DNA of 45,897 nucleotides from Candidatus Bathyarchaeota archaeon. GTDB taxonomy: Archaea > Thermoproteota > Bathyarchaeia > RBG-16-48-13 > JAGMEO01. Location: assembly GCA_030602965.1 (NCBI GenBank), contig JAUVYS010000003.1, positions 1 to 45,897 of the forward strand, in the 5' to 3' direction. The notes beneath the pieces are model-generated. The model had not been told where the DNA came from. It searched no databases and saw only the letters and a program-made list of their open reading frames with translations. Positions 36,485 through 45,897 of the stretch are shown here, piece after piece. Made by a program: the position numbers and the translations under genes. Every line of letters starts with the position of its first letter. Positions within the stretch are counted from its first letter, which is position 1.

Positions 36485-37530
36485 AGGCGCATGCCTTGGG
36501 AGCGCAATTAAGCGATCTTGCACAACATAAGAAAATAGAATTAACCAACATCTCAGGAAAAGCTATAGCTATAGATGCATATAACACTCTATACCAATTT
36601 TTATCAAGAATAAGAGGAGTGAATGGCACTCCTCTTAAAGACAGAAGTGGAAGAATTACAAGCCATCTAAGCGGACTCCTGTATCGTACATCTAATTTTG
36701 TTGAAGCAGGTATCAAGCCAGCATTCATCTTTGACGGAATTCCCCCAATCCTTAAAGAGATGGAAATTAAACGAAGAAAACATGCCAAAAAAGTTGCTTT
36801 AGAAAAATACAAAAAGGCATTGAAAGAAGGAAAAAAAGAAGACGCTCAGAAATATGCACAAGCAATGTCTCAACTGGAAAAATATATGGTTGAAGGAGCA
36901 AAACACCTCCTCACCTTGATGAGCATACCGTGGATTCAAGCACCATCAGAAGGAGAAGCTCAAGCTGCCCACATGACGATTAAAAACGATGTATGGGCAA
37001 CCGCAAGCCAAGACTATGATGCCCTACTCTTTGGCGCCCCAAAACTTATTCGAAATCTGAGCATAACTGGAAGACGAAAACTACCCAGAAAGAAAGTGTA
37101 TGTTGAAGTAAGACCTGAATTGATAGAGCTTGATCAAGTTCTAACCAAGTTAGACATAACACGGCAACAACTCATAGCAATCGCCATATTAATTGGAACC
37201 GACTTCAATCCAGATGGAATAAAAGGCATCGGACCAAAAAAAGCACTACAACTAGTAAAAAAACATGGCAACCTCCAAAATATTATTGCAAATCTTGAAC
37301 AAGTGAAATTTCAAACCGATCCAAAGATGATAGAACAAATCTTTTTGAAACCTAAGGTAACAAATGATTATAAATTAAATTGGAAAAAACCTGACATCGA
37401 TGGTGTTTTGGACTTTTTATGTAATGAACATGATTTTTCAAGAAACAGAGTTCAAAAAACACTTGAAAAGATGACTATAGGATACACAGAAGTAGAGAAA
37501 AAAACTACACTTGAAAAATGGTTTACTTGA
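36481..37530 (+). CDS. fen1: Flap endonuclease 1
   Basis: AIDAYNTLYQFLSRIRG...PAFIFDGIPP...APSEGEAQAAHM...SQDYDALLFGAP...IGTDFNPDGIKGIGPKKALQLVKKHG; C-terminal LEKWFT PIP-box-like end. Confidence 0.96.
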   Translation: MKAHALGAQLSDLAQHKKIELTNISGKAIAIDAYNTLYQFLSRIRGVNGTPLKDRSGRITSHLSGLLYRTSNFVEAGIKPAFIFDGIPPILKEMEIKRRKHAKKVALEKYKKALKEGKKEDAQKYAQAMSQLEKYMVEGAKHLLTLMSIPWIQAPSEGEAQAAHMTIKNDVWATASQDYDALLFGAPKLIRNLSITGRRKLPRKKVYVEVRPELIELDQVLTKLDITRQQLIAIAILIGTDFNPDGIKGIGPKKALQLVKKHGNLQNIIANLEQVKFQTDPKMIEQIFLKPKVTNDYKLNWKKPDIDGVLDFLCNEHDFSRNRVQKTLEKMTIGYTEVEKKTTLEKWFT

Positions 37531-37547
37531 CTCATTAAATTCACAGT

Positions 37548-38237
37548 CTATTTAAAACCATGTTCTCCATGCAAAGGCACAAATGCAACAGAACCCAAGT
37601 TATATTCAAAAATCTTTCCATCTAAGTTCTTTTCAAATTTTAATAAACTTTGGAAAAGATGTAAACCCCCTACTGGAATCAATAGTATACCTCCTTGCTC
37701 AAGTTGATCAAGTAAAGGAGGAGGTGCACTTGGCGCTGCTGCTGTCACGTAAATCCTATCAAATGGAGCTTCAGATGAAAGACCCAAACCTCCATCACCA
37801 TGTAAAACAGTGATTCTACCTCCATATTCAGCCTTCTCAATGTTTTTTCGAGCAAGTTCTACAAGTTCCGGAATTATGTCAATACTGTAAACGTGTCCCC
37901 ACCGACTCTTTTTAACATTCAACGGAGCAACGATCTCCGCAACTGTACAAGCATGATATCCACAACCAGCTCCAATCTCTAACACTTTCTGCCCAACCTT
38001 AAATTTACACTGCTCATTCATTATGCTCACCATATGGATTGCAGATATCGTTTGGTTATAACCAATTGGTAAAGGCCGGTCAACATATGAATAGTCCTTG
38101 ATGTCTTCTGGTATGAATTGTTCTCTAGGAACTTGTCTCATCGCTCTGATAACATCTGAAGATTGTAGAATACCTTCATTGATCAATCGAGAAATAACTC
38201 TTTTTTTCTGTTCCTTTACACCAGTCTTGAACGACAA
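37548..38237 (-). CDS. pcm: Protein-L-isoaspartate O-methyltransferase
   Basis: MRQVPREQFIPEDIKDYSYVDRPLPIGYNQTISAIHMVSIMNE...VLEIGAGCGYHACTVAEIV. Confidence 0.95.
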   Translation of the reverse strand: MSFKTGVKEQKKRVISRLINEGILQSSDVIRAMRQVPREQFIPEDIKDYSYVDRPLPIGYNQTISAIHMVSIMNEQCKFKVGQKVLEIGAGCGYHACTVAEIVAPLNVKKSRWGHVYSIDIIPELVELARKNIEKAEYGGRITVLHGDGGLGLSSEAPFDRIYVTAAAPSAPPPLLDQLEQGGILLIPVGGLHLFQSLLKFEKNLDGKIFEYNLGSVAFVPLHGEHGFK

Positions 38238-38364
38238 TTTTAATCATTAAGTTATGATTTTGAACCTTTTAAAGTAAAAAAAACCTGACTTCAAATCCAA
38301 AATAAATTAAATTTATTTAAAGAACAATGGACATAAACTCGCAAGATCAGATAATCCTTTCAGA

Positions 38365-38631
38365 TCATATTCTTCTTACCATAAGGACGTCTATTTCACT
38401 CACTCCCTTCACTTTTTTAATAGCCTCTTCAATTTGATCCATCATACCACCCTCTTCGGGCATAATAACAAAGGCAACAACAGCGACGACGCCAAAAGCT
38501 ATTGGCTCCTCCTCAAACTTATGAATAGAGACTTTATCTGGAAGGGAATCTTGAATGGTTTTCTTTAATTTGTTCAAATCAACTTTAACGCTTTTGGGAA
38601 AAATTTTGAAAACACCAACAACTTGCTTCAT
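38365..38631 (-). CDS. ef1b: Translation elongation factor 1-beta (aEF1B)
   Basis: MKQVVGVFKIFPKSVKVDLNKLKKTIQDSLPDKVSIHKFEEEPIAFGVVAVVAFVIMPEEGGMMDQIEEAIKKVKGVSEIDVLMVRRI; start trimmed. Confidence 0.93.
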   Translation of the reverse strand: MKQVVGVFKIFPKSVKVDLNKLKKTIQDSLPDKVSIHKFEEEPIAFGVVAVVAFVIMPEEGGMMDQIEEAIKKVKGVSEIDVLMVRRI

Positions 38632-38642
38632 AATAATCACTC

Positions 38643-38828
38643 TCATGGTCCCGTGAAACCGCATTTAGGACATTTATAAGTTCTTCCGAAAAGACGGCAT
38701 CTTTCGCAACGCCACATCAAAATTTCGCCGCAAGAAGGACAGGAGAACTTTACTGCTTTCTCGTCTACAACTATGTTATGTCCACATGAGATGCATATGG
38801 GCATCTTAACAGTTGTCTTCTTGCTCAT
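38643..38828 (-). CDS. Small zinc-ribbon protein (HVO_2753-type)
   Basis: MSKKTTVKMPICISCGHNIVVDEKAVKFSCPSCGEILMWRCERCRLFGRTYKCPKCGFTGP; adjacent to aEF1B as in many archaea. Confidence 0.87.
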   Translation of the reverse strand: MSKKTTVKMPICISCGHNIVVDEKAVKFSCPSCGEILMWRCERCRLFGRTYKCPKCGFTGP

Positions 38829-38901
38829 ATCATGTCTCATCCAAACGTTTTGACAAATAAACAATATATTGCCTATTTATGCCTTCCCATGTATAAAATG
38901 T

Positions 38902-40089
38902 CTATAACAGCGATTTTATTATTTGCCACATAATTCTCAGTGAAGAAGGGTGTAATAATAATCGGAATAAAACTTTACTTTGAAAGTCAATGTGCCCATG
39001 TTCTTCGATTTCCTCATGCAAATTGTAATCAATTATTGTTTTGAAAATTTCATCCACTGCTTTATCTGTAAGTTTGTCCATTACCTTACGGGCTAAGAGC
39101 ATTATTTCGAGCTCTCTTCCCATACTATTTTTCCATCGTCTCTCATAGACTTGTAAAAAACGAGCTGAACTATCATCATTGTTGACAGCTTCAGCTGCGG
39201 TTTCACCACAAAACTGTGCACATATACCACCAAAGATTACTCCTCCACCAGTTGTTGGTTTAATTTGTCCAGCCGCATCTCCGACAACAAGAAATCCATT
39301 ACCATACGTTTTTTTGGACGGTGCTCCTACGTAAACAAGCCCTCCTCGTTTTGCGGTAATATTGAACTTACCAAACTGGTTCTGAGCAAAATGGTAAAGT
39401 CTTTGATGAACATTGATTCCTCTTCCAGCTAAACCAATTCTAGCAGAAGATTCTCCTGTTGGAATTATCCAAGCAAAGAATCCTGGAGCAGTTTTTTCTC
39501 CAAGAAAGATTTCAACGCTGTTTGCATTTGCTTTTACTCTGCTTACTTCAAACTGCATCGCAGATAGGAAACTTTCTCTTTTTGGTGCATTGAATTTATA
39601 CATGTGAAGTAATTTACAACTACTTCCTTCTGCATCGATCACTACTTTTGCAAGGATTTTCTCGCCGTCCTTTCCAGTAACACCTATAACATGTTTATCT
39701 TTGAAGATGAGAGATCTTGCTTGGAAACCAAGCTTTAAATTTACACCTGCCTTTGAAGCTTGTTCAGTAAGATAATTATCAAAGGCTTTTCTATCAACTA
39801 CATAAGCCTGTTTACCTTTGCCTCTTACCTTAAAAGCTAAACCACTGGGAGAATGGAAAGTCGCGTCAGAGACCTCGTTCTGGATAAATACTTTATCAGG
39901 ACGTACACCTATCTGCTTTAACCCTTCAATACTTAAAAGACCCGCACAGTGAGTGGGAAATCCAATTACATCGTGTTCTTCGATAACAATAACACTTACT
40001 CCTTTGGACACTGCAGTTCTACCTGATATTAGTCCTGCAGGTCCACCTCCAATGATTAATATGTCACTAGTTTTTTTTGGAATTGGCAA
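38902..40089 (-). CDS. Geranylgeranyl reductase family FAD-dependent oxidoreductase
   Basis: DILIIGGGPAGLISGRTAVSKGVSVIVIEEHDVIGFPTHCAGLLS...GFLVVGDAAGQIKPTTGGGVIFGG. Confidence 0.92.
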   Translation of the reverse strand: MPIPKKTSDILIIGGGPAGLISGRTAVSKGVSVIVIEEHDVIGFPTHCAGLLSIEGLKQIGVRPDKVFIQNEVSDATFHSPSGLAFKVRGKGKQAYVVDRKAFDNYLTEQASKAGVNLKLGFQARSLIFKDKHVIGVTGKDGEKILAKVVIDAEGSSCKLLHMYKFNAPKRESFLSAMQFEVSRVKANANSVEIFLGEKTAPGFFAWIIPTGESSARIGLAGRGINVHQRLYHFAQNQFGKFNITAKRGGLVYVGAPSKKTYGNGFLVVGDAAGQIKPTTGGGVIFGGICAQFCGETAAEAVNNDDSSARFLQVYERRWKNSMGRELEIMLLARKVMDKLTDKAVDEIFKTIIDYNLHEEIEEHGHIDFQSKVLFRLLLHPSSLRIMWQIIKSLL

Positions 40090-40128
40090 GCCTTAACAAC
40101 CTTTATAGTATAATATCCAACTTGAATT

Positions 40129-40500
40129 GTGAGACTTTTGTCATCTTTTAAGTATAAACAGGTTATAGTGATTCGTAACGATCTTAAAATGAGTTCGGGT
40201 AAGATCGCTGTTCAAGCTGCTCACGCTGCTGTTACTGGGTCTGAATTGGCTAAAAAAAACCATTCAAACTGGTGGAAAGAATGGTTTGACGAAGGGCAAC
40301 GAAAAATTGTGGTTAAAGTAGATTCAGAAAATAAGCTTTTAAAAGTAGAAGAAGCAGCAAAAACAGCTTGCCTCCCAGCAGCTTTAATTCAAGACAAAGG
40401 CTTAACCGAGGTTCCCCCTAGAACAATAACTTCTTTGGTTATAGGTCCAGCACCTAGTCAGTTCATAGATAAGATCACACGGAAATTCTCACTTTTATGA
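40129..40500 (+). CDS. pth2: Peptidyl-tRNA hydrolase, archaeal/eukaryotic type (Pth2)
   Basis: KQVIVIRNDLKMSSGKIAVQAAHAAV...WFDEGQRKIVVKV...LIQDKGLTEVPPRTITSLVIGPAPSQFIDKIT. Confidence 0.95.
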   Translation: MRLLSSFKYKQVIVIRNDLKMSSGKIAVQAAHAAVTGSELAKKNHSNWWKEWFDEGQRKIVVKVDSENKLLKVEEAAKTACLPAALIQDKGLTEVPPRTITSLVIGPAPSQFIDKITRKFSLL

Positions 40501-40510
40501 GGCTCACGAC

Positions 40511-41866
40511 ATGCTGGTTCCAGAATACGACAGACACATCGGAATTGAAGTCTATGGCACCAATATCAAGGGAATAAGTGGGAGAATAAAACAGATTGCA
40601 GAAGACTTCATCGTTGAGGAGATATTAAAAGACGGATCAATTGCTAGTGTCACTCCAAAGAAAAGAAAAGAAAAAATCGTTGGCGAAGGAGAAAATTTAG
40701 TATGCTATCTTGTAAAGAAGAACTGGAACACTTTTGTTGCCATAAAAGAAGTAGCCACTAAATTAAAAGTGGGTGCAAAAAGAATTCGATATGTGGGAAT
40801 AAAGGACTCTAAAGCTTTAACATCACAACACATAAGTATATGGAATATTGCTCCCAAGGAAATAAGGCGAGTTCAAATAAAAGACATAGTGCTATGGCCT
40901 TTTAGATTTTCTTCCAAGCCAATAAGGCATGATAATCTATTTGGAAACCAATTTCAAATAAAAATTAGACAAATAGATGATGAACCTAACGTTGTAATAG
41001 ATAAAGTTAATTTGATTCTAGGGAAAATCAATACTCTTGGCGGATTTCCAAATTTTTTTGGGCACCAAAGATTCAGCACAATAAATCACGTGATAGGAAA
41101 AAAAATTGTTCAAAGACGTTACGATGAAGCTGTTTTAACTTTCTTATCGGAACCACGGTTAGTAGAAACAGAGGAGGCTAAAGAAGCACGCGCTAAATTG
41201 AAAGAAACTTTAGATTATAAACAAGCTTTGAAGATCTTTCCAAAATATCTGAAATTTGAAATTGCCATGCTTAACTACCTCGTTAAACATCCTAAGGACA
41301 CTGTGAATGTATTTCGTGTTATACCAAAAAAACTTGGACGACTCTTCATCCAAGCTTACCAATCATATCTGTTTAATCGGTTACTAAGTCATAAACTCAG
41401 CAATAGTAAGACTCTAAAAGAAGCGAGAATTGGAGATTCTGTTGTTTATTTGAATTCTCAAGGGTTACCATCAAACGATGTAAAACATGTTACCCAAACA
41501 AATAAGGCAAAAATTGAAGAAGAACTCCTGACTTGTAAAGCTTGTTTAGCTTTACCAATATTTGGTTACAAGAGCAGAATTTCTGATGGTATAATTGAAG
41601 ACATAGGATGCATAAGTCTAACTGAAGAAAATATTGATTTTAAAAATTTTTACATTCCAGATCTGAAGGAGTTTAGTTCACGAGGAACAATTAGACCTGT
41701 AGTTACCTCAATGAAAAATTTTGAACTTTCCGAAATAATTGAGGATGATCTAAATCCAGATAAGAACGCTGTAAAGCTCAGTTTCTCTTTAAGAAGAGGA
41801 GAATACGCAACAATAGTACTCAGAGAGCTTATGAAGCCCAATGAACCTATACCTGCCGGTTTCTAA
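40511..41866 (+). CDS. truD: tRNA pseudouridine(13) synthase TruD
   Basis: ISGRIKQIAEDFIVEEI...YVGIKDSKALTSQHISIW...GNQFQIKIR...GGFPNFFGHQRFS; RPVVT. Confidence 0.95.
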   Translation: MLVPEYDRHIGIEVYGTNIKGISGRIKQIAEDFIVEEILKDGSIASVTPKKRKEKIVGEGENLVCYLVKKNWNTFVAIKEVATKLKVGAKRIRYVGIKDSKALTSQHISIWNIAPKEIRRVQIKDIVLWPFRFSSKPIRHDNLFGNQFQIKIRQIDDEPNVVIDKVNLILGKINTLGGFPNFFGHQRFSTINHVIGKKIVQRRYDEAVLTFLSEPRLVETEEAKEARAKLKETLDYKQALKIFPKYLKFEIAMLNYLVKHPKDTVNVFRVIPKKLGRLFIQAYQSYLFNRLLSHKLSNSKTLKEARIGDSVVYLNSQGLPSNDVKHVTQTNKAKIEEELLTCKACLALPIFGYKSRISDGIIEDIGCISLTEENIDFKNFYIPDLKEFSSRGTIRPVVTSMKNFELSEIIEDDLNPDKNAVKLSFSLRRGEYATIVLRELMKPNEPIPAGF

Positions 41867-41934
41867 TTTTTAGATTTAAACAAGAAATTATAGTAAACTA
41901 GAAAATTGTTTCATGTCTAGCTTATGCGTTGACT

Positions 41935-42744
41935 TTACATTAAAGCTTCTTTCAAAGCGTTACCGCAATCACAGCTTCTGTCTTCGGGTATTTTTAGAAT
42001 TGTGTTGATTATTAATCTCTTGAAATTTTCAATGTTTTTTTTCATAGTTTTTACAACTTCTTCTGCTGACACTGGCTTTTCAGCCCAAACATCATAGTCA
42101 GTTACCATAGCCACAGTGACGTAGCAGATCTCTACTTCTCTGGCTAAAACACATTCAGGGTAAAGTGTCATACCTATGATGTCTGCTCCCCAAGAACGGA
42201 AGAGTCTTGATTCCGCTCTAGTAGAAAATCTTGGTCCTTGGATACATACATATGTTCCTTTGTCGTGATGGTGTAATCCTAATGTCTTTGCAGACTCTGT
42301 GAAAATCGTCCTTAATTCAGGGCAGAAGGGGTCAGCGGAGGAGATATGGCAGATTTGTCCTCCTTCATAGAATGTGTCTTTCCTGTCTTTGGTTCTATCT
42401 ATAAACTGGTCAATGATGACAAAGTCAGATGGTTTATACTCTTCCTTTAAACTTCCTACAGCCGATGCCGATATTAACCGGTGAACACCTAACTCTTTCA
42501 TTGCCCAGATGTTTGCACGAAAGTTAATTTTATGTGGTGGAATGTGATGTTTCCTTCCGTGACGTGGAATGAAAGCTATTTTTTTCCCCTTGTAAAACCC
42601 AATCATAGGACTATCCGAGGGAGGCCCATATGGGGTAAAGACCTTGACTTCTTTAACATCTTCAATAATAGCTGGGTCATATACCCCTGTCCCACCGATT
42701 ATTCCCAATTCAACGTCTCTTACTGAAAACTTCATTAACTCCAC
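41935..42744 (-). CDS. mtnP: S-methyl-5'-thioadenosine phosphorylase
   Basis: LGIIGGTGVYDP...FTPYGPPSDSPMIGFYKGKKIAFIPRHGRKHHIPPHKINFRANIWAMKELGVHRLISASAVGSL. Confidence 0.95.
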   Translation of the reverse strand: MELMKFSVRDVELGIIGGTGVYDPAIIEDVKEVKVFTPYGPPSDSPMIGFYKGKKIAFIPRHGRKHHIPPHKINFRANIWAMKELGVHRLISASAVGSLKEEYKPSDFVIIDQFIDRTKDRKDTFYEGGQICHISSADPFCPELRTIFTESAKTLGLHHHDKGTYVCIQGPRFSTRAESRLFRSWGADIIGMTLYPECVLAREVEICYVTVAMVTDYDVWAEKPVSAEEVVKTMKKNIENFKRLIINTILKIPEDRSCDCGNALKEALM

Positions 42745-42826
42745 ATTTCATTTAGACAGTTTAAAACGCATAAACCTTTTTCTATTCATCCGGCTCTTCA
42801 GCATTTAGAAAACACGCATTATAGAT

Positions 42827-44146
42827 TTATGGGGTAAGTCGAAATCTGTCCCTTGGAAAAAGTGTAACTTCTCGAATATTATCTTTTCCAGTAACAATCA
42901 TCATAAATCTTTCCAAACCTAGGGCCCACCCTGCGTGCGGAGGCATTCCGTAGTCAAAGGTTTTTAGATGATATTCAAAGGATGATGGATCCAAACCTTG
43001 TTCTTTAAGTCGCTTTATTAACCGGTCTTTATTAGCTACACGCGTCCCGCCAGAAACAAGCTCAATCCAACCATACATGAGATCAAAAGCCTCACAAAGC
43101 CTTGGTTCATCTTCTCTTGGTTTTATATAGAATGGTTTAGATTCGGTAGGCCAATCCTTTATGAAATAAAATGTAGAATGTAATTTTGCCAAAGTCTTAA
43201 GCGAAGGAGTTGAAATATCCTCCCCCCAAGCGATACCGTCGTCTTCTTTTCGTAACTCTTCAATAATTTGATCGTACGTTAAAATCTCAAATGCCTTTTG
43301 AGGGATAATTATTTTTCGTTTCAAAACACCAAGCTGACTCTCACACTCAGTTTTCACTCTCTTTAATACATAACGGATCATTTCTTCCAGAGTATTCATT
43401 ACATCGTCGACTGTGACAAACGCTTCTTCTATGTCTATAGATATTGATTCACTGAGATGTCTTCTTGTACGTGATTCCTCAGCTCTAAAGATTGGACCGA
43501 TCTCAAAGACCTTTTCAAAATCACTTACTAGCTGTTCCTTGAACAGCTGAGGACTCTGGGCTAGAAACGCCTCTCTGTTAAAGTAGGCAATAGGAAAAAG
43601 AGACGCCCCACCTTCTGTGGCTGAAGCAATTATTTTCGGTGTAATTACTTCAAGAAAACCCTGTTCAGATAGAAAAGTTCTAATGGCACTTAAGACAATG
43701 TGCCGAATTTTGAAAATTGCTCTAGAAGTAGGTCTCCTCAAATCTAGAATTCGTGCATTTAAACGTACATCTATATCAGCTGGAACCCTTCCAGTTGGGT
43801 CTAATGGAAGAGGATGATGAGCTGGAGCTAAAACCTTGATCTCCTTTGGCACAATCTCTGCTCCCCTTGGAGCCTTCGCCATCTTTTTCACAATACCTTT
43901 TACTCCTATAACAGATTGCTTTTTTATCCCCGACATTTTCTTTATTATTTTTTGGTTGACTTCTTTACTAGGTGCTGTAATCTGGATTATTCCCTCTTTA
44001 TCTCTTAAAACTAGAAATTTTAGTCCGCCAAGATCCCTTATCTCTTCCACCCAACCAAATACTGTTATTTTTTCACCGTCTAGTTTAGGAGATATCTCAG
44101 ACGAGTAATGTGTTCTACGCCATTTTTCTAGAGGGTCATAATCCAC
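42827..44146 (-). CDS. aspS: Aspartyl-tRNA synthetase (probably non-discriminating Asp/Asn)
   Basis: [34 protein letters not shown]...[23 protein letters not shown]...[28 protein letters not shown]. Confidence 0.96.
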   Translation of the reverse strand: MDYDPLEKWRRTHYSSEISPKLDGEKITVFGWVEEIRDLGGLKFLVLRDKEGIIQITAPSKEVNQKIIKKMSGIKKQSVIGVKGIVKKMAKAPRGAEIVPKEIKVLAPAHHPLPLDPTGRVPADIDVRLNARILDLRRPTSRAIFKIRHIVLSAIRTFLSEQGFLEVITPKIIASATEGGASLFPIAYFNREAFLAQSPQLFKEQLVSDFEKVFEIGPIFRAEESRTRRHLSESISIDIEEAFVTVDDVMNTLEEMIRYVLKRVKTECESQLGVLKRKIIIPQKAFEILTYDQIIEELRKEDDGIAWGEDISTPSLKTLAKLHSTFYFIKDWPTESKPFYIKPREDEPRLCEAFDLMYGWIELVSGGTRVANKDRLIKRLKEQGLDPSSFEYHLKTFDYGMPPHAGWALGLERFMMIVTGKDNIREVTLFPRDRFRLTP

Positions 44147-44152
44147 TTTTGT

Positions 44153-44668
44153 TCACCTTCTTTTCATTTCAAATTCTACTCTAATAGTTCTCCTTTGAAC
44201 TTTTTTCACAAGTTCTTTCAAAGTATTCATACTAACTGGTAGTCTTTTGGGTTGACCTGAAATAATCACTCTCGTCTCTGTTGTTCCATCTGGCAACCAT
44301 ATAGTGTTAAGCGATGTGATAGTCACAGGTGCTAAAAGATCTTCGAGAAATTTTCGAATACCCACTCCTTTTTCTATTATCCTGATGGTTTTTCCTGTTT
44401 TCTGACCTAGTTCCCTGAGGATTTTTCCACCATACCCTAAAAGATGGGGTAAATCTCCGGCTCCCACAAGAATTGCTAATACACCATTAGAGTCATACGC
44501 TTTATGGAAAGAAACTGTTTGAAGAGACGGATACTTATCTTGAAGGGTTATGAGTAGTCCGGCTACTTCTATATCAGTGTCAGTGATTTCGCTTGACATA
44601 GCTTTTTCTTGACATTTTGGGCATAGCACGCCACTCTTTAAGCAAAAATCGCATAGGGGAGTCTTCAA
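44153..44668 (-). CDS. KH-domain protein, archaeal NusA-like/transcription-factor-like, with N-terminal zinc ribbon
   Basis: MKTPLCDFCLKSGVLCPKCQEK (CxxC...CxxC), then GAGDLPHLLGYGGKILRELGQKTGKTIRIIEKG. Confidence 0.75.
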   Translation of the reverse strand: MKTPLCDFCLKSGVLCPKCQEKAMSSEITDTDIEVAGLLITLQDKYPSLQTVSFHKAYDSNGVLAILVGAGDLPHLLGYGGKILRELGQKTGKTIRIIEKGVGIRKFLEDLLAPVTITSLNTIWLPDGTTETRVIISGQPKRLPVSMNTLKELVKKVQRRTIRVEFEMKRR

Positions 44669-44719
44669 CCATAATTCCTCTTAAAAAAATGAGGGGGGGA
44701 ATAAAGTTTTGGTGATATT

Positions 44720-45016
44720 TTACTTTGATAATATGACTTCGATTGTGCTTACGTTGGAAATCCCGCCGTCTTCCACACGTTCTATCTGATCAGTTCCGAT
44801 CTTGATGTCTTTCACCTTAACATCCGATAGAAAACGGCGTCTCGTTATCTCTGCAACGTCAATAGCAGTTGATATTGCTCGACCGCGAGCTTTAAGCACA
44901 ACCTCTTCAGAGTTAAGTGTACTGAAACCGGTGATTACTGCAAGAACATAGTTCATTGTTGGTTTTCGACCTATAAATACAACATTTGATTTCTCTGACA
45001 TTTTTGTTATCTCCAT
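44720..45016 (-). CDS. albA: DNA/RNA-binding protein Alba
   Basis: [54 protein letters not shown]. Confidence 0.96.
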   Translation of the reverse strand: MEITKMSEKSNVVFIGRKPTMNYVLAVITGFSTLNSEEVVLKARGRAISTAIDVAEITRRRFLSDVKVKDIKIGTDQIERVEDGGISNVSTIEVILSK

Positions 45017-45123
45017 TGTCTTTTTGTTGTTTTAGACTCCTAATTATGTTTGAAAATAAATGCATTACGGTTTTCATTTTTGTGTAGCATTATGTAACGT
45101 ATCTGTATTACTCGAGGAAAATT

Positions 45124-45143
45124 AAGGTTTAAAATTAAACCTT
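45124..45143. repeat. Perfect 9-bp inverted repeat AAGGTTTAA-AA-TTAAACCTT overlapping a TATA-like element
   Basis: Direct sequence read; followed by TTTATAAG; lies in the alba/regulator divergent intergenic region. Confidence 0.6.
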
Positions 45144-45233
45144 TATAAGCTATTTAGTGTACATTTGAAGGAAAAATGTTTTCAAACGGAAAATAATTTT
45201 CAACAAACATCAGTGAGTTGTATTTTATAACGG

Positions 45234-45710
45234 GTGAATAATAAAATGACAAGAGAGATTCTTTCTGGCAGACCTTTACGTCTATTACAAATGCTTTATG
45301 ATAGAAGTAAATCTATGACCGTTTTTACTGTTCGGATTAAACAGAGCGAGTTAGCAAATGAGTTAGGGATTACAAGACAGGCGTTAAATGTTCACCTAAG
45401 AAAGCTTCGAGAGAAAAGCTACATTAGAACTGGAAGAGGTTTCTTAGATATAACAGAAAGAGGTTTGAAAAGTTTAGGCTATTCTTCTAATCCTGCTTTT
45501 CTGTGCCTAAATATCTCACCAAACAACAGAGTGGAAGCATACAAAAGGATCTGTACTCTGCCTATACAGAGTGCTTTTAGAATAGCGGGAGATAGAGATG
45601 TTATAGTAATGGTTGAACGTGGACGACTTGATGAAATACTTAGTCAAATATCTCAAATAGATGGCGTAAAGGAAACCAGATCATATATAGCTTTAGAGTC
45701 TTTAAAATAG
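45234..45710 (+). CDS. Winged-helix transcriptional regulator with AsnC/Lrp-like C-terminal domain
   Basis: KQSELANELGITRQALNVHLRKLREKSYIRTGRGFLDITERGLKSLG; C-terminal DVIVMVERGRLDEILSQISQIDGVKETRSYIAL. Confidence 0.8.
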   Translation: MNNKMTREILSGRPLRLLQMLYDRSKSMTVFTVRIKQSELANELGITRQALNVHLRKLREKSYIRTGRGFLDITERGLKSLGYSSNPAFLCLNISPNNRVEAYKRICTLPIQSAFRIAGDRDVIVMVERGRLDEILSQISQIDGVKETRSYIALESLK

Positions 45711-45761
45711 TATGAAACTTTTTATCTTTAACTTCAATTAATGCTTGAAAAGGAATGAACT

Positions 45762-45897
45762 ATGCCAATCACAGATCTTTATAAAAAAAGGATTGCACAG
45801 AAACATAAATTATATTTTAAAATATGTCGATCTTGCGGTGCTAGGAATGCGCCTAACGCGATAAAATGTCGCAAGTGCAGAGGAAAGAATCTACGAT
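45762..45897 (+). CDS. rpl40e: 50S ribosomal protein L40e (3' end off window)
   Basis: MPITDLYKKRIAQKHKLYFKICRSCGARNAPNAIKCRKCRGKNLR. Confidence 0.95.
   Translation, partial: MPITDLYKKRIAQKHKLYFKICRSCGARNAPNAIKCRKCRGKNLR

Noticed and set aside
1-45897. CRISPR arrays, IS elements, prophage, toxin-antitoxin or defence islands
   Set aside because: No repeat-spacer pattern, transposase, integrase or recognised defence gene seen on either strand

Overview
This is a gene-dense archaeal chromosomal window with informational and core-metabolic genes; its gene content resembles Thermoproteota/Bathyarchaeia-like lineages, though that placement is inference. It holds about 60 protein genes. These include a ribosomal/translation cluster (S6e, aIF5B, NDK, L24e, S28e, L7Ae), GluRS, and a long minus-strand superoperon (RpoD-L18e-L13-S9-RpoN-S2-MEMO-mevalonate kinase-IPK-IDI2-GGPP synthase). 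They also include RNA-processing genes (aCPSF1, LSm, RtcA, Taw1, Trm5, EndoV, TruD, Pth2, FEN1), two proteasome beta subunits, and Cdc48 next to an ArsR-type regulator. I see no CRISPR array, transposon or prophage. The least ordinary signals are as follows. (1) All three tRNA genes (Val-GAC, Ala-GGC, Lys-CTT) are interrupted by short introns at non-canonical positions, with bulge-helix-bulge-like pairing, and all three encode CCA. (2) The second proteasome beta subunit has Ala at the catalytic Thr1 position. (3) Three genes appear decayed: an ECF-type S component, an O6-alkylguanine-DNA alkyltransferase with PCRRV instead of PCHRV, and a membrane-anchored protein tail. (4) The ArsR regulator beside cdc48 has an inverted repeat ATTACC-N4-GGTAAT at its start codon, resembling the heat-shock regulator/Cdc48 arrangement of Archaeoglobus. 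(5) The AspRS has residues suggesting a non-discriminating enzyme. I found no clear wholly new multi-gene system.
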